Below the pieces are notes generated by a model. It did not search any database and was not told the origin of the DNA. It saw only the letters and a program-made list of their open reading frames with translations. A stretch of DNA of 64,000 bases. Source: Echinometra lucunter. Taxonomy: Eukaryota; Echinodermata; Echinoidea; Camarodonta; Echinometridae. The DNA lies in NCBI GenBank assembly GCA_029962745.1, contig CM057154.1, positions 27,715,769 through 27,779,768 of the forward strand, in the 5' to 3' direction. Positions 44,077-56,639 of this stretch are shown one piece after another (the first letter of the stretch is position 1; every line of letters begins with the position of its first letter). Position numbers and translations under genes: made by a program.

Positions 44077-45576
44077 AGAAAAGAAAAAAAAGAAAAAAGA
44101 AAAAAAAACAGAAAAGAAAAAAAAGAAAAAAGAAAAAAGAAAAGGAGAAAAGAAAGAGAAAAGAAAGGAAAAGGAAGGAAGGAAGTGAAATGAAAGCGGA
44201 AAACAAGGAAAAAGAAAGAAAATGGGACACTGGGAAGCGCTCGCATTTAACTATCTTAACCAATGCCGATGATAATTACTATTCTTATGAAAGGAAATCG
44301 GTTTGCATCCTGTGTTTCTATCTAATGTTATACTATTCTTCTACTCATAGGAAGTAATATAACCAAACAAGATATCACTCCAAGAAATCGAGCGGCTAGT
44401 TGACCTAAAAATAGATACACTTTCAGGAGATAATGGCCTAGATACAGATAAAAACAAAAACAACAAACAAAAATATTTTTCGTTAGCTCGCTCGCTACTC
44501 TAGAAGCTAGATACATGATGATTTCGGGCAGCAAGTAGCTTATTATAGCAGCGAAATTCCAAAATATCATTATATTTGGGCAGCAAGGTGGTTGCAAAAA
44601 TTTTTGGGATGAATCCATATAATTTTGCCGGGATCGGTAGTTGACTTTGCTCGCTATGGTAGAAACAGAATGGATTCGGACTGCAAGCGAGGTAGCTAAA
44701 ACAGTGTCATACTCGGCACACAGGTGATCGGATGTATCATTTAGATATCATAGAGGCATGACAGGTTTTTGGTGTATTCTGATGATGATAATAATAATAA
44801 TATTAATAATAATCCGTTCTTGTATGGCGCATATCATATTATTATCACATTATTATATATTTATGACACTTCTATCATATGGAAAAGGGTATTTTTTTCC
44901 TCGCTCGCTGCGCTAGCTCGTTTGATATCAATGGTTTTGAAAAGCAAACGAATTCGGTAAGTGAGATGAGACCGAATAGATAATGTAGATGTTTCATGGG
45001 CTCACGGTGTAATTTGCCGAAAGGGTTACTACTTCTATCATGAAAAACAGTGTGTGCTTCCTCGCTCGTAATATTAAAAAACAGAGTGGTGGGGGGGGGG
45101 GGGCAGCAACAATGGACCAACGATGTAACAAAATAGAGTTCATATTTGGCAGCGAGGTAACCATATATACACATATTAGGTATCATATATGCCTATAGTG
45201 TATTTTGACCCTAAACCCTTCTCTCATAACAAGAAATTTATTTTTTGCTCGCTAGCTTCGCTCGCAAAATTTAAAAAAAAAGGATGGTTCACAATCCAGC
45301 AAGATGCGTAATTTCCCCAAATTGAAAAAGCTTCATGATGATATAGGTCTATATATATGAGTGTGTGTGTTTGTGTGGGTGTGTGTACAAATACGTATCT
45401 ATATATATATATATTTATAAATCAGAGTTGGTAGTAGAATGCCATAAAAAATAAAATCATAGATTTTAATGTATATGTATATAACATATATACGTATATA
45501 TCAGTAGCCGTGGGTTCATCCCCGCTTGGTCGTCTTGCCCCCCCCCCCCCATCCGAAAAATGGATCGACGCCTCTG
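43959..45576 (-). mobile_element. hAT-like non-autonomous element, copy B (inverted relative to copy A)
   Basis: The ends CAGAGGCGTCGATCC (43959-43973) and GGATCGACGCCTCTG (45562-45576) are perfect inverted repeats. GCCCCTAC flanks both ends (43951-43958 and 45577-45584). Read on the minus strand, it aligns with copy A at both ends and through most of A. It is about 550 bp longer, mainly an extra block with TCGCTCGC phrases and TA/TG-rich sequence at 44,900-45,490. An A run follows the C run at 44041-44074. No transposase frame is seen. Confidence 0.85.
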
Positions 45577-46469
45577 GCCCCTACCCTCCAAACGAATTAC
45601 AGTTGGAATAAGATCTCCTCTTATAAATATTCTTCAATGATTGCAGGATATTTTCATACCTGTCGATAGCCAGGGGTTTTTCTTTCTATCAAAGCATTGG
45701 CGTATGGGGGGGGGGGGGGGGGGGGGACGAGTCCCGGTCACCACTTTTGGCAAAATTCAAAATTTGTTCTCAATCTGGCTGGTATCAGCGAGATTGACTG
45801 TGGTGTAAATACTTTGAAATTTTCAAGTTCCGGTGGGCTTATTACAATTTATAAAGGAACATTCTCATTTTGTCTCTGTTCTGACATATCACATTTACAT
45901 GTCATGCTTGAGTGAGCAAATGAATACTCTTATTTTTTTTTCAGTATTATTTGGGGGGGGGGGTTACCATTTAAGCTAGCATACGTTGGATGTAGGAAAA
46001 AGAAAATCAATGCATGGTCATGCAAAAAGATCAAACAATCAGTCATTAATCAATCAATCAATCCATCAACAAGTCATTCAATCAACCAATCATACACTCT
46101 GACTGTAATACGCAATGCAAATTATGTAAGCACAAACAGCACAAATTTTGCATAAAGATTGGCCAAGTTGGTTTGATTCTTCTGCTTCTATTTATCTTTC
46201 TTTATCTCTCTCTGCCCCCCCCCCCCCCATGGGTTATATCTCTCTTGCCATGGCATAATCATCACTATGCTTAGTTAACTGAGAAAATATGTTTATTCCT
46301 CTTTAAAATGATGCTCAATTTGGTATAATTTCTCAGACACGAAATGTGCAGTACACAAAAATATAGGGCAAGGTCTAAGGTGAAAAGCTGCAGAATGCAC
46401 AGGTATAGTCCGGCAAAGCTTGCCTGTAGATATCAAGCAGAATGCCTGTAATTTCACAATACCGGAAGG

Positions 46470-46640
46470 GTAATGAGGCGGTCTTCAAGGGGGGGGGGGG
46501 GGGGACATTTCCTCCTGTGTCTATTTTTGGCATCACCAGTTTCTCTGAACTTTTCTTTCCACTTGGATATGGTACTGGGACTTCGGCTATTGAATTGTGC
46601 TGCAACATCTTATTGGAGAACTCCAGCTTTGAGTTGCATT
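46470..46640 (-). pseudogene. Possible Tc1/mariner-type helix-turn-helix remnant
   Basis: On the minus strand, 46594-46526 in one frame reads QFNSRSPSTISKWKEKFRETGDA, which resembles the DNA-binding helix-turn-helix before the linker of Tc1/mariner-type transposases. It is then cut off by a C run. No catalytic part was found. Confidence 0.35.
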
Positions 46641-47082
46641 AAAGCCTAAGCCTTTTCAGAGTTAACATCATGCTTCAGAAAGTTAAGGACCAAACAGCAG
46701 AGAATCTTGCCACCTGACAGTCTTCATATTGCATGAATTTAATTTCATATTCTTTATCGCACTCATGGATGACCAGTTAAAGACAAATGCCCACAGTCAT
46801 CAACAAAAATCACATTCCCTTATGTCAAGGAAGAAGAGTGCTCTGCATAACAATACCAGTTCATTTTGCAACTTTTCGCTCTTGACTCTTCTCCTTATTC
46901 TGATGTACTGCTCATTCCATGACAGCACAATGATAGCAAATAAAGTATTATTTTAAAGAGGAATAAATACACTTTCTCATGATGCTAAGCAAAGTGATGA
47001 TTATGCCACGATAAAGTGATCGTACTTGAGTTTCCAAACTTTTTTAAAGGAGTTTATATAGAAGGCAAATATCAACCTTAAC

Positions 47083-47596
47083 CCACAGCAGCTTTTCCTC
47101 CTTAAATTGGCACCAATGATTTTCATTTTTCACTCTTGCAGAGTTTGAAAAAAAAATCTTTATAATATAAATCAATAAGAATGAAAAATTCATAAGTTTA
47201 GCAGAAAAAAATTGGCAATTTGCATGGAATAGTGATATATTACCATGTTACCGAACTGTTACGTATTTTGTATTTTCAAGCAGAATGACTTGTTAAACTG
47301 CAGGGTGCCTTTGGAAAGCAAATGTGCATAAATGATTAGGCCAACCCTGCAGTACAAAATAAAGATGACATAAATTAATAATAAATATCTTACAATGTAT
47401 TGCCATTTTGAGGAGTTTAATGATTAGCTCCAATCAAATTGCTCTTACCGCTAGGTGTAAATGGTACCAAGTACCACAGAATATTGTGTGATTTCAGCTC
47501 TTTTTGCTCATCTATAATGTGTTTTTTCTAGCATTATAGACCAAAAGAACTATGATGCAAACATGCCAATCAAAGGAGGCACCATGCGGCTATGGG
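47083..47596. mobile_element. piggyBac-like MITE, second copy/family
   Basis: The ends CCCACAGCAGC and (inverted) CCCATAGCCGC match at 9 of 11 positions. TTAA flanks both (47079-47082 and 47597-47600). Its interior phrases AAATTGGCA and TGCCATTTTGAGGAGTTTAATGATTA resemble the element at 28.43 kb and sequence near 36.7-36.9 kb. Confidence 0.6.
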
Positions 47597-48319
47597 TTAA
47601 AAGATGAACCACAACAACAAAGCAGGATCAGCCAAACTGAATCACAACAGTGTAAAAAGACAGAAAAACAAACATTGTTTAATGATTAAATTACACACTT
47701 CACATGTGATTGGTCATAAATAAAACATTGATTTATTCATATATCACATGCAAGTACTGCATACTAGTAGTGGCTAATGTAAGAAAATGTCTTCACAAAT
47801 AGGATATAAAAACACTTACTGCACAATACACATTTTTTTTTCTTTTTTAGAGCAAGTTGTTCTTTGGTTAACATCAAAAACTCCAAATGAATTATAAGAA
47901 GTATATTTCGCCTTAATAGCCATTTACCTTTTTTTTCTTTTTACATTTTGCTTTTCATACCCACTGCTTTGCATATCTCTTCTATCTCATTTAAATATCA
48001 TATTCATGTCATTATGATTATTGCCACTACAATGCCTATATATTCTAATTCCATTTCCAGTCCACATGCCACATGATTCCTTAGTTTATTCTGATAATAA
48101 ACATTACAAATGTCTAATGTCCACTTCTCCGTGCTGCCTTTTGCTTCTCATCTACTTGGATTCTTCCATCAAGTTGCACTATTCCATTTTTTCAAGTTTA
48201 TAACTGGGTACTGATTTATGATGTCACCCATGTTCAGATTTCTTTAAATTGAGCTGAAAATCAGTGCTATACAGGTAGTGATCTAGTAGAGACCTTATGG
48301 TTGGTTATTTTACCTGACT

Positions 48320-48500
48320 GCTAAGAGAACTTGTTTAAGCAACCAGGGGACCAACGCCTTTAAGTCCCCTCTGAAGGACTTGGTAATGAGGATTAATACC
48401 TTACCAAAGGGCATTAGGCTAGTGCATCCACTTGGTTTCGAACCCGGGTACTGCCAGTTACGAGATCACTGCTCTACCACTGAGCCACAGCGCCTCCTCT
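48320..48500 (-). mobile_element. tRNA-derived SINE, minus strand
   Basis: On the minus strand, TGTGGCTCAGTGGTAGAGC (A box, 48489-48471) and GGTTCGAAACC (B box, 48444-48434) are followed by a body with CCTTTGGTAAGG. The anticodon arm does not form a clean tRNA, so this is a SINE head rather than a gene. Confidence 0.7.
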
Positions 48501-48681
48501 CTTGATAGTTGTGTCTCAGCCAAACAGGACTATCTTTAGACTCAGGGATGATATTATTCAATGTTGAGTATATAAATATATTCACAAAAATTATAATCCT
48601 CCATTTTCCCTCAAATGTATGCCTTTGAAAATCCATGATTGCATACATTTTGCATCAGGAAAGGTATACACATGTGTGTAT

Positions 48682-48691
<10 letters not shown>

Positions 48692-48734
<43 letters not shown>
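48692..48734. repeat. (TA)n microsatellite
   Basis: About 21 TA repeats follow a (CA)n stretch. Confidence 0.9.
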
Positions 48735-48736
<2 letters not shown>

Positions 48737-48779
48737 GCAGATTCAGATAAATTGGATAAATGAATTAAAGGTTATAAAT

Positions 48780-50228
48780 ACTTGATTTCAACAACAATAT
48801 TCAAATTGATGATACTGATAAATACACATAATATACAATTATATTTACATTTGTCGTAAATCCTAAGTACAAAATGGCTTCACCTTGTACAGTCTACTAC
48901 CGTACATGTATAATATACTGACAATGTGAGGTAAATCATCTTTGTGTTCCTGTGTATTTTTCCCCATAAATTACTTTTACAGATCTTGGTGATGAAATCT
49001 CTTTGGTACTGAACCTGACATTTTGAATATACATGTAGCACCCTTCTAAATTCATAATTTGTTTGTTTTTTGCAACAAATTCTTCAAGACAATCACCCAA
49101 TATAAAAACACCAAATGTCCCTGATGACAGCTGGGATGAGAATCTTTATACACATCAATCCAACAGAGAGAAAAATGTTCAAAATTTAAAATTTTAAAAG
49201 GGTGTGACCTTTGAACTGTCATCTTTTGACCAGCTAAGCATGTCAAGTATACAAAAGTAATTCCTTGGAGGTAAAACATATTCATTCTATATGGCAAGCC
49301 AATGGGGAAACAACAAATTAAATATAGGACATAGAAATGTATAATATAAATCATATTGCAATGTTCCAACCAGTAAGCTTTAATGATATGCAATGCCCGA
49401 TCACTGACATCAAGTGAATACAACAGAAATGGTTTCGGTTGATAATTCCAGAACACTTTTTCAACCAAAGTTGTCTCTAATAAATCAAAAGCTTGCCACA
49501 GGCTTGGTAGTCTTTGAAACAACTTACATATATTTATGCAAATTGCCACTACAGAGATGCCATTCTACATAGCAGGTAAATTAATAGTAAACAGCAGTTC
49601 TGGAAACATGCATATAAAATGGATATACATAATTTAATAAAGAGATGTAATGTGCACCTTCCTTGATTCAACCAAAAGCATGCCACTTTCTTAATACACT
49701 GATAAAAGAAATACAAGAAAAGAGGTGTTACAAGACCATTCTGAATCATTCAAATTGAATTTCAAGAAAAAGAAGATGGGAAAATACTTAATTTAAATTA
49801 GCATTCACACCAAAGTCATATATCTGAGACAACATTCAATGCAGTACAGGTGCCCAGTGGATCCAAATCAATAAGTTTATACTTTGAAGCTGAGGAAGAG
49901 AGAAACTATAATCTAAATACACGTATTCTCTGTTACATAAATTTATACTTTTCAAAACACAAAGGGGCTGTATGTATAAGCAGAGATAGGTGAACATGAG
50001 ATAGATAGGTGACCACGGTTTATATCGTCTTATTTGAATTCAACCATCATCTAAACCTTGGTGATATTCACAAAAGACTATAAAATCCATGGTTTAAATT
50101 TAACCCATGGTACAGATCATGGGTTATTGTCTGAACCATGGTCTAAATTTAGGCAGTGCACTTTAAATGAGCATGCTCAGTGCATTTGAGGATGAACTGA
50201 ACATGCTCAGTACACTTATAGATATAGA
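48780..50228. other. AT-rich intergenic stretch, no gene supported
   Basis: A minus-strand frame of 165 codons (49549-49052) exists but has the composition expected of AT-rich non-coding DNA and no recognisable motif. Around 50030-50160 the phrase AACCATGGT/ACCATGG recurs, in forward and inverted form (about 50090-50145), suggesting element debris just before the LINE. Confidence 0.4.
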
Positions 50229-50428
50229 TAATATGGCTGACTGACGTGGCAGACGTGGCTCGTCGGGGCTCCAGAAATTTATGTTTGCTTTTGGACTTAG
50301 TTTCGATTTCTCTGTCAAGTTGCCTTATCGTTATCTGACTATGTAGAGTGACAATTATTTTAGACGCAGTCTTCAACCGTTTCTCATGTGAAAATTAGCT
50401 ATAAAGAAGGTTTTCATCACTCCTCATC

Positions 50429-52950
50429 ATGTCTAGGAAGCAGTTGAAACTACGTGATTCGGGTACCGGCAAGTCTGCGACCAAGCCACCGCCAGCGCAG
50501 GCTGAGCCGCAGTGCGATGGCCTCTCGGTGCCTACCAGTGCAGATGCACGTGCAGCAGGCTCTGATTTTGAACAGTATGTGCGTCGGGGCATAACAGACA
50601 TAAAATCTAAGCTGGAGAGTTTTGAGTCTGCCCTCAAATTTCAAGCTGCCCGAACGACTGATTTAGAGCACCGCTTGAGCTGAAGGTCAGCACTCTAGAG
50701 AAGAAAATCGAGGATCTACACACCCTAATGCATAAATCCGAGGTAGCTGAAAACAAGCTAGAAAGGTTCTCTAGAAGGAATAACATACGTATTGTTGGCC
50801 TGAAAGAGGAAAGTGATGAAAACCCTGTTGGAAAGGTATCAACCATGTTGTCGCAGCACTTTGGGGTGCAGAATCCACGGATTGAGCATGCCCAACGGGA
50901 TGGGAATCCGAGCAAAGGAAAACCCAGACATATGCTCGTCAAGTTCCTATCCTACCAGGACAAACGGCATATCATGTCCCTAAAGCGCCAGAAGTTGAAA
51001 GATGCCCCTTTCTATATTGTGGATGACCTTACACAGTTGGACAGAGAGGAGAAAAATGAATGGAAGAGGTCACTGGAGCATATCTTGCTGGGACGTTTCT
51101 TCATTTCTCGGCAGGAAAGTGGCATTTGCGTGGTGGTGCCCTTGCTGATTTCTACAAAGCTGAAGTTACTGTCGGTGATGGTCAAGTACAGTCTCCTCCA
51201 ACTTAAATTATGACTCAGTTTGTCATCCTTGACTGTGAGCCCATTCTTCTTTCTTCTTTCTTTTTTTCTTCTGTGAAGCTTGAACATTTCCTCTTCTTAG
51301 TTTATCAAGATACTTTATTTCTACTGGGATACTGTTCTTAATCAGTGACTAAAAATTCTTCACAAGTGACTTATTAAGTATTGTGCTTTCATATGTATGT
51401 TGATTAGAGAAAGTCGTTATTAACTTTTGGTTGTTTCTGGGCCCCAGAAGTAACCCATGCCTGCTTTACATCATTTTTCTACGACAAACCTCTGCAAATG
51501 AGTTTGTTTTGTTTTGGTTTGTCTTGTTTTTTGTTTTTTGTTTTTTACCCGTTTAATGTTGTCTGTGTAATTATGACTATGCATCACTTTTTTGTATATG
51601 TATCAATGTGTTGCTTGGTCGTGTGGGAAGGATGGCCTGTGATATCTTGCCCCATCTGTTTTCCTTTTTCCCTTTAATGTGAGAGTGATTTGTTTTTACC
51701 CCAACGCTCCTCTGTTATATCCAGTTATTTGTTTTGTAACTGCAGATCTATGTGCTATTTTTTTGTTGTAGATTATGAAACAGATTAATGCTGTTCAAAT
51801 GAGCTACACTCAGTCTGATGATAACACTAGTGCAGACCTGAAAGTGAATACTTTACAGTTTGAATATGTCTTAAATGATGAGGATGAAACTACAGTAACT
51901 GGTTCCGAATATTATACTGAAAAACTTTTTTTTGATCTTCTGGAAAACTGTTCTGCCAATGAGACAACCTTTTTGCACTTTAACGTGCGCAGTATGAATG
52001 CAAAATCTGACAGACTTTCTTTCTTTTTGGACAATTTTCAGGACAATTTCCCTGTAATCGGAATCACTGAAACATGGTTTTCTTGTGATCCAACTGCCAT
52101 ATACAATCTTCCTAGGTATCAACTAGTCTTTAATAATCGACAAAGCAGAACTGGTGGTGGTGTAGCTATGTATATTCCCATGTCATTCGAGTGCCACACA
52201 AAAGCTGAATTGTGCGTCATGAATAATTCGTTAGAATCTATTTTTGTTGAGATTATTGTTCCTGGAAAAAGAATTTGCTAGCGGGAGTTGTCTATAGGCC
52301 ACCAAATGGTGACGTATACGAATTTGTCGAAGAAATGTCTAAAACTCTTTCGAGTATTTCATTTTAACAGTAAAAATATTGTCATTATGGGTGATTTCAA
52401 TATGAACTTATTATGTTACGATAGTGATAACTCTGTTAGTCACTTTGTTGATACTTTAAGCACATTCTCCTTGATTCCATTGATTAATAGACCAACTAGA
52501 GTAGCAGAGAACTTGCAAACTTTAATTGACAATATTTTTACCAACTTGCATCCTATTCCCTCTGCTGGTATTATGTAACTGATATTTCAGATCATTTCCC
52601 TATTTTTGCTAAAGACATCTTTAGTATCAAGGAACTCTGGCGATGCACTCAGTAAAAAGCTAACACGCAACTTTACTCAACATAAAATTTCACAATTTAA
52701 GAGAGAATTGGAAACGGCTGAATGGAGTGAAGTCCTAAATGAAACAGATGTTGATAAGTCTTTCAATAAATTCATGAAATGAAACATCTTCAGATATGCG
52801 ACCCGTCACATGCGGAGTATCTCAAGGTTCCCTTCTGCGTCCCTTGCTTTTTATTTTATATGTAAATGATTTTCTAAAATCTTCAGAGATGTTTTCTTTT
52901 TTGTTGTTTGCAGATGACACAAGTGTTTCCTGTTCTCACAGAAACTTAGA
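50429..52950 (+). mobile_element. Broken non-LTR retrotransposon: ORF1 (RRM type), endonuclease and a scrap of reverse transcriptase
   Basis: ORF1 starts at 50429 and runs to a stop at 50681. After a frame change it continues at 50728-51213 with RRNNIRIVGLKEE and PRHMLVKFLSYQDK, the RRM-like core of L1-type ORF1 proteins. ORF2 starts at 51775 with the apurinic endonuclease: LHFNVRSMNAK near 51976, ITETWF near 52060, a frame break near 52280, then IMGDFNMNL near 52390. After a deletion, 52795-52950 encodes VTCGVSQGSL and LLFADDTSVS from reverse transcriptase, then it ends. An AT-rich spacer of about 560 bp separates the two ORFs. Frameshifts and the missing polymerase centre make it inactive. 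Confidence 0.8.
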
Positions 52951-52959
52951 ATAGCATTT

Positions 52960-54400
52960 TAACGTTTCCGTGGTTGTGTGTCTGATAATGAAACGAAATA
53001 AGTTAGGAAACAACCGCCCCTGCCACATCAAATGGTAACCGCACAGTTACATTCTAGAGAAGCGCTCGCTTCATGGAGATTCGTGTCGTCAAGTGGTTTG
53101 AAATATTTTCCCGGTGTCGCATTTCATGAAGCACTTTTTTCTGATACCCTTGATAAATGTTAATTAGCAACAAGCCAATCACAGTAAAGTATCCCGCATA
53201 TTGAAAAAGACCAATTGATAGCTGATGAATATGCACTACCAATAAAGCCAATCACAATAACTGACTCATGAAAAAAGAAAGAGTCGGACGGGGGGGTCAG
53301 AAGGTCAATGGAAACTCCCACATTTTCAATAAAGAAAGGCGACTGGCAAAACGATAAGTTGATTTCCCGCTTGATGGCCAGAATCAAGAGAATGGAGTTG
53401 ATAACATCTAATAAGGGACGCCTCAAAATTATTTTCGAGGGACAAATGTTACAAAACAATTTGAGGGCAAAAATTCGATTATTTGGATATATGCATTCTA
53501 CGCACTTGTAGATGCAAAGGAACAGAGGAGGAAAAAAAAGAGGAGGCAGAAGAAATAAGATGGTGGGTAAGGAGAGGTTTGGGGTTTGCAATTATATAAT
53601 ATCCCCATTTGTTCATTTGAAAGGTCAATAAATTAACATGAGTCATCTCTCCCCTCCCCTGAGATGGCTTTTCCTTTCATTTTCAACAAATTATACAAGC
53701 AAAAACAACTGCTGCAATAAATATGACATCTTCCGCACATTTATGACAGCAGAAAGATCTCCTTCAGCATTTGAACAATCCGGCTAATGTTTATGGTGTG
53801 CAGACACACTTTCTACCAGGCCATTTATCATGTGCATACATCATGTATAATTTCAATATCTGTAAATTATCTTGCAGCGGGAATGCAGAAAAACAAAGGA
53901 AAACTTCTTAAGCGGGCAAACAGAAAATGGAGGAAGGTTAAGGAAACTGCCAAAGAGAAAGAGTTCCTAGAAAAGGCTGCTGAGGTAGGGCTCTTTGGAT
54001 TTTTTTTTTAATAAAGGCATTCACAAGAGTCAAATCTGGTCAAGTACGAATAGTCAAATTAGATAAATGGTCAATTTTAACATCTTGCAAAGCATTGTAA
54101 TCACTACATGTATATTGTGATGTTTACTTGTAGTATTTTTCATCACCTTCTTGTCAAAGAAATAATTCATTTCTTGTTAAAGACTATTAATGATGTTATT
54201 TAACATTCTCTTTACCAAACAGGGCCTCATGGAAGACCACCCTTATTAATGCCTTTCTACCCACCAGAATGAACAAAATCAGAATGATATTTAACTTACA
54301 CATTGTTTCATTCCTAGGACTGTGTTACGCGATTGGGTTCTATGCAAGCAATCGTAAAAAAAAATTTGGAAAATGAGGAGGAGATCGATCAAACAAGTCC
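52960..54400. other. No recognised gene
   Basis: The frame near 53880-54000 (AGMQKNKGKLLKRANRKWRKVKETAKEKEF) is short and lysine-rich, and I cannot assign it. The remainder is AT-rich without motifs. Confidence 0.4.
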
Positions 54401-55000
54401 TGGGGGGTGTAACATAAAGAGATACAGTTGATTGTATCTCCCTGAAATCAATCATATGTCCTACAATCGATCGTATCTTTATAATCAAGCGTAACTCTGT
54501 AACATAAAAAAGATACGCTTGATATTGAGCGTATCTTTTTTACCTAATTAATCGTATCTCTCTCAAATCTATCGTAAGTTTACGATTAATGGCTATCAGC
54601 CTGTAAGTGGCAAATTGGCACACAATCAGCACACAGGCATCATGGCTGCTGCATATATGTCGCTGCTTGACCATGAGATCGCCAGAGGGCTTAGAAGGGA
54701 GCGTGTCTTCCGAGACAAATCTCAACCCCTCGAATTTGAGGACCGAGAAATTAGAAAAAATACAGATTTTCAAGAAATGGATGTACTCGAATAAATGAAA
54801 TGCTTACTCCTTCACTGAGGCATGAAACAAAGAGAAATTACAGCCTACCACCATCTTTGCAGTGCTTCATTGCATTGAACTTTTTTGCAACGGGGGCGGT
54901 GTTGGACGACACCGCCACCATTCATGGTGTGTCGAGGATGGCAGCCTCATGGGCAGTCCATAAGGTGGCAAGTGAACTGCACAATCTTCACTCACAAGTA
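54400..55000 (+). pseudogene. PIF/Harbinger-like transposase remnant
   Basis: From ATG 54642 the frame reads AYMSLLDHEIARGLRRERVFRD...FEDREIRKNTDF. After a stop and frame change, 54800-55000 reads LTPSLRHETKRNYSLPPSLQCFIALNFFATGAV...THGVSRMAASWAVHKVASEL-like sequence. Both are the N-terminal and helix-turn-helix parts of Harbinger (HARBI1-like) transposases. It ends at a potential donor (AAGTAAGT, about 54998). No DDE part was found downstream. Just upstream, 54400-54580 has GGGGGGTGTAACATAAAGAG and repeated ATCGTATC phrases, perhaps the element's terminal region. Confidence 0.6.
54506..54541. repeat. 14-bp perfect hairpin (AAAAAAGATACGCT arms)
   Basis: The arms 54506-54519 and 54528-54541 are exact inverted repeats with an 8-base loop. 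ATCGTATC and GATACG phrases recur on both sides from 54416 to 54575. Confidence 0.8.
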
Positions 55001-55754
55001 AGTAATTTTAAGATATCGCCAAAACTCTCTGACCTATTTAATTTGCTGTTTGTGCGATTAATTTGATATATTAGTGTTGAATTTTGCCGCAATTTGGTAA
55101 CATTAATTCAAACTAATAGTTAGTAGATTCCAATTTAAGTTAGAAAACTTAGTAGTTCTAGTTTTCTTAGAGTCTTATTTTGAAAATCATTTTGTGTAAA
55201 ATATTATAATAAATATATGAATAAACAGCAGTCCAGCACATTCTTAAGTATTTTTGATAGGGTTTGGACACCCCATCATATTTTGTAGTCGATAATTTCA
55301 GAACATGACCAGAACGTTAGGTGTCCGGACAATCGATTTTTTTTTGCCTCTGACAGAAGGAGAACTTGGAGAAATGGCAAATATCGAGAAGGTGATCAGG
55401 CTGCCAACAAATGTTTCCAAGATGGAACAAGAACAGTCATCCTCTTCAACGATAAGCAGTGACAGACAGACAGAGCAGAAGAGGAACTCTCACAAAACGT
55501 CGCAAGACGATTGGAATGTGGCTTGCTATGAAAGCTAACAAACATGCCCGGCCTCAAATTCATGAGCCTTCATTGTACGTACTAGCGAATAGGTATCTTG
55601 GTGGGTTTTTACACACTGACAAGAACTCTATGCTTTTCTTTATCTGTTAACTTGCTGAGAAATATTGCACGGCCGTGCAACCTGGTATACTGAGTATAGT
55701 CGGTATACAGGTATAATGAAACCGTAAAAAAGTCATACCGACATAGCTTAGGAC

Positions 55755-56312
55755 ACATGAAATCAAATGCGCGGTGAAACTTGCGACATTGGACCCAATC
55801 CCAAGTAAACCCTATCCCATGCCTCGAGCTGTGTATAACATTCATGAGGAAGTCGAGGACATGAAAAAGATGGGAATGATAAAGAAATGAGAATCAAACT
55901 GCATCGCCAAATGTACAAGATGGTACAAAAGAAAGACGGTTCGAATACGTTCTGTGTCGACTATCGCAAAATATACACGATAACAATTTTCAATCTGGAA
56001 CCCATTCCAAATGCTGATGACTTATTATCCCTCCTATCAAAGGGGAAGTGTTTCTTAAACTTTGACCTGTGCAAAGCATAATGGCAGATCCCTAAAGGTA
56101 GAAGCGAAAATCACATTCACGGTGTTACCATTTGGTATGGTAAAAACACCCAACAACATCTCGCGATTACTGCGAAAGGTACTCTCTGGGGACAGGGTAG
56201 ACAATGTAGCTCATTACATAAATGACATTTTTATCTACTCTGAGACCTGGGAGGAACACATGAAAATCTTAAATGAGGTAATGGAAAGGACACGAGGGAA
56301 GGCAACCTGAGG
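55755..56312 (+). pseudogene. Degenerate Ty3/gypsy reverse transcriptase fragment
   Basis: Frames in series read LDPIPSKPYPMPRAVYN, then KKDGSNTFCVDYRKIY and EPIPNADDLLSLLSKGKCFLNFDL, then VLPFGMVKTPNNISRLLRKVL and YINDIFIYSETWEEHM. These are the gypsy reverse transcriptase motifs in order. The catalytic centre is IND where active enzymes have DD. Two stops and a frame change interrupt it. It is a different lineage from the intact element at 7.25 kb. Confidence 0.8.
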
Positions 56313-56639
56313 ACAACTCCCTCGGAGGAAAGCTCCCCCAAGGATGGCTACCCAAGATGACTACAACTCCCCCCAGAGGAATCTTGATTTCAATCAATCC
56401 ACCCTTTTATTACCCTAAAATGACTAAAAAGAACTGTGTGAAGTTGTCTTTTCTATTTATTTTACCATCTTTCATATTTATTTATTTATTTATTCATTTA
56501 TTTATTATCCATTATACCAACAAAAATGTAAAACCTTGTGACAAGAATATTGCACTGTTTTATATCATGTTTACGAGTTCATGTTATTGATTTTCTTTGC
56601 TGTTTGATCCATTTTTAGTAACAGATCAAACAAGAAGGC

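Noticed and set aside
44024..44357. Lysine- and phenylalanine-rich frames on both strands
   Set aside because: They come from the A run and A/G-rich tract inside hAT-like copy B.
48434..48495. Possible tRNA gene on the minus strand
   Set aside because: The anticodon arm is poor and a SINE body with CCTTTGGTAAGG follows.
49052..49549. Minus-strand open frame of 165 codons
   Set aside because: It is rich in Ile, Leu, Phe and Tyr, as expected of AT-rich DNA, has no domain motif or splice context, and no neighbouring exon.
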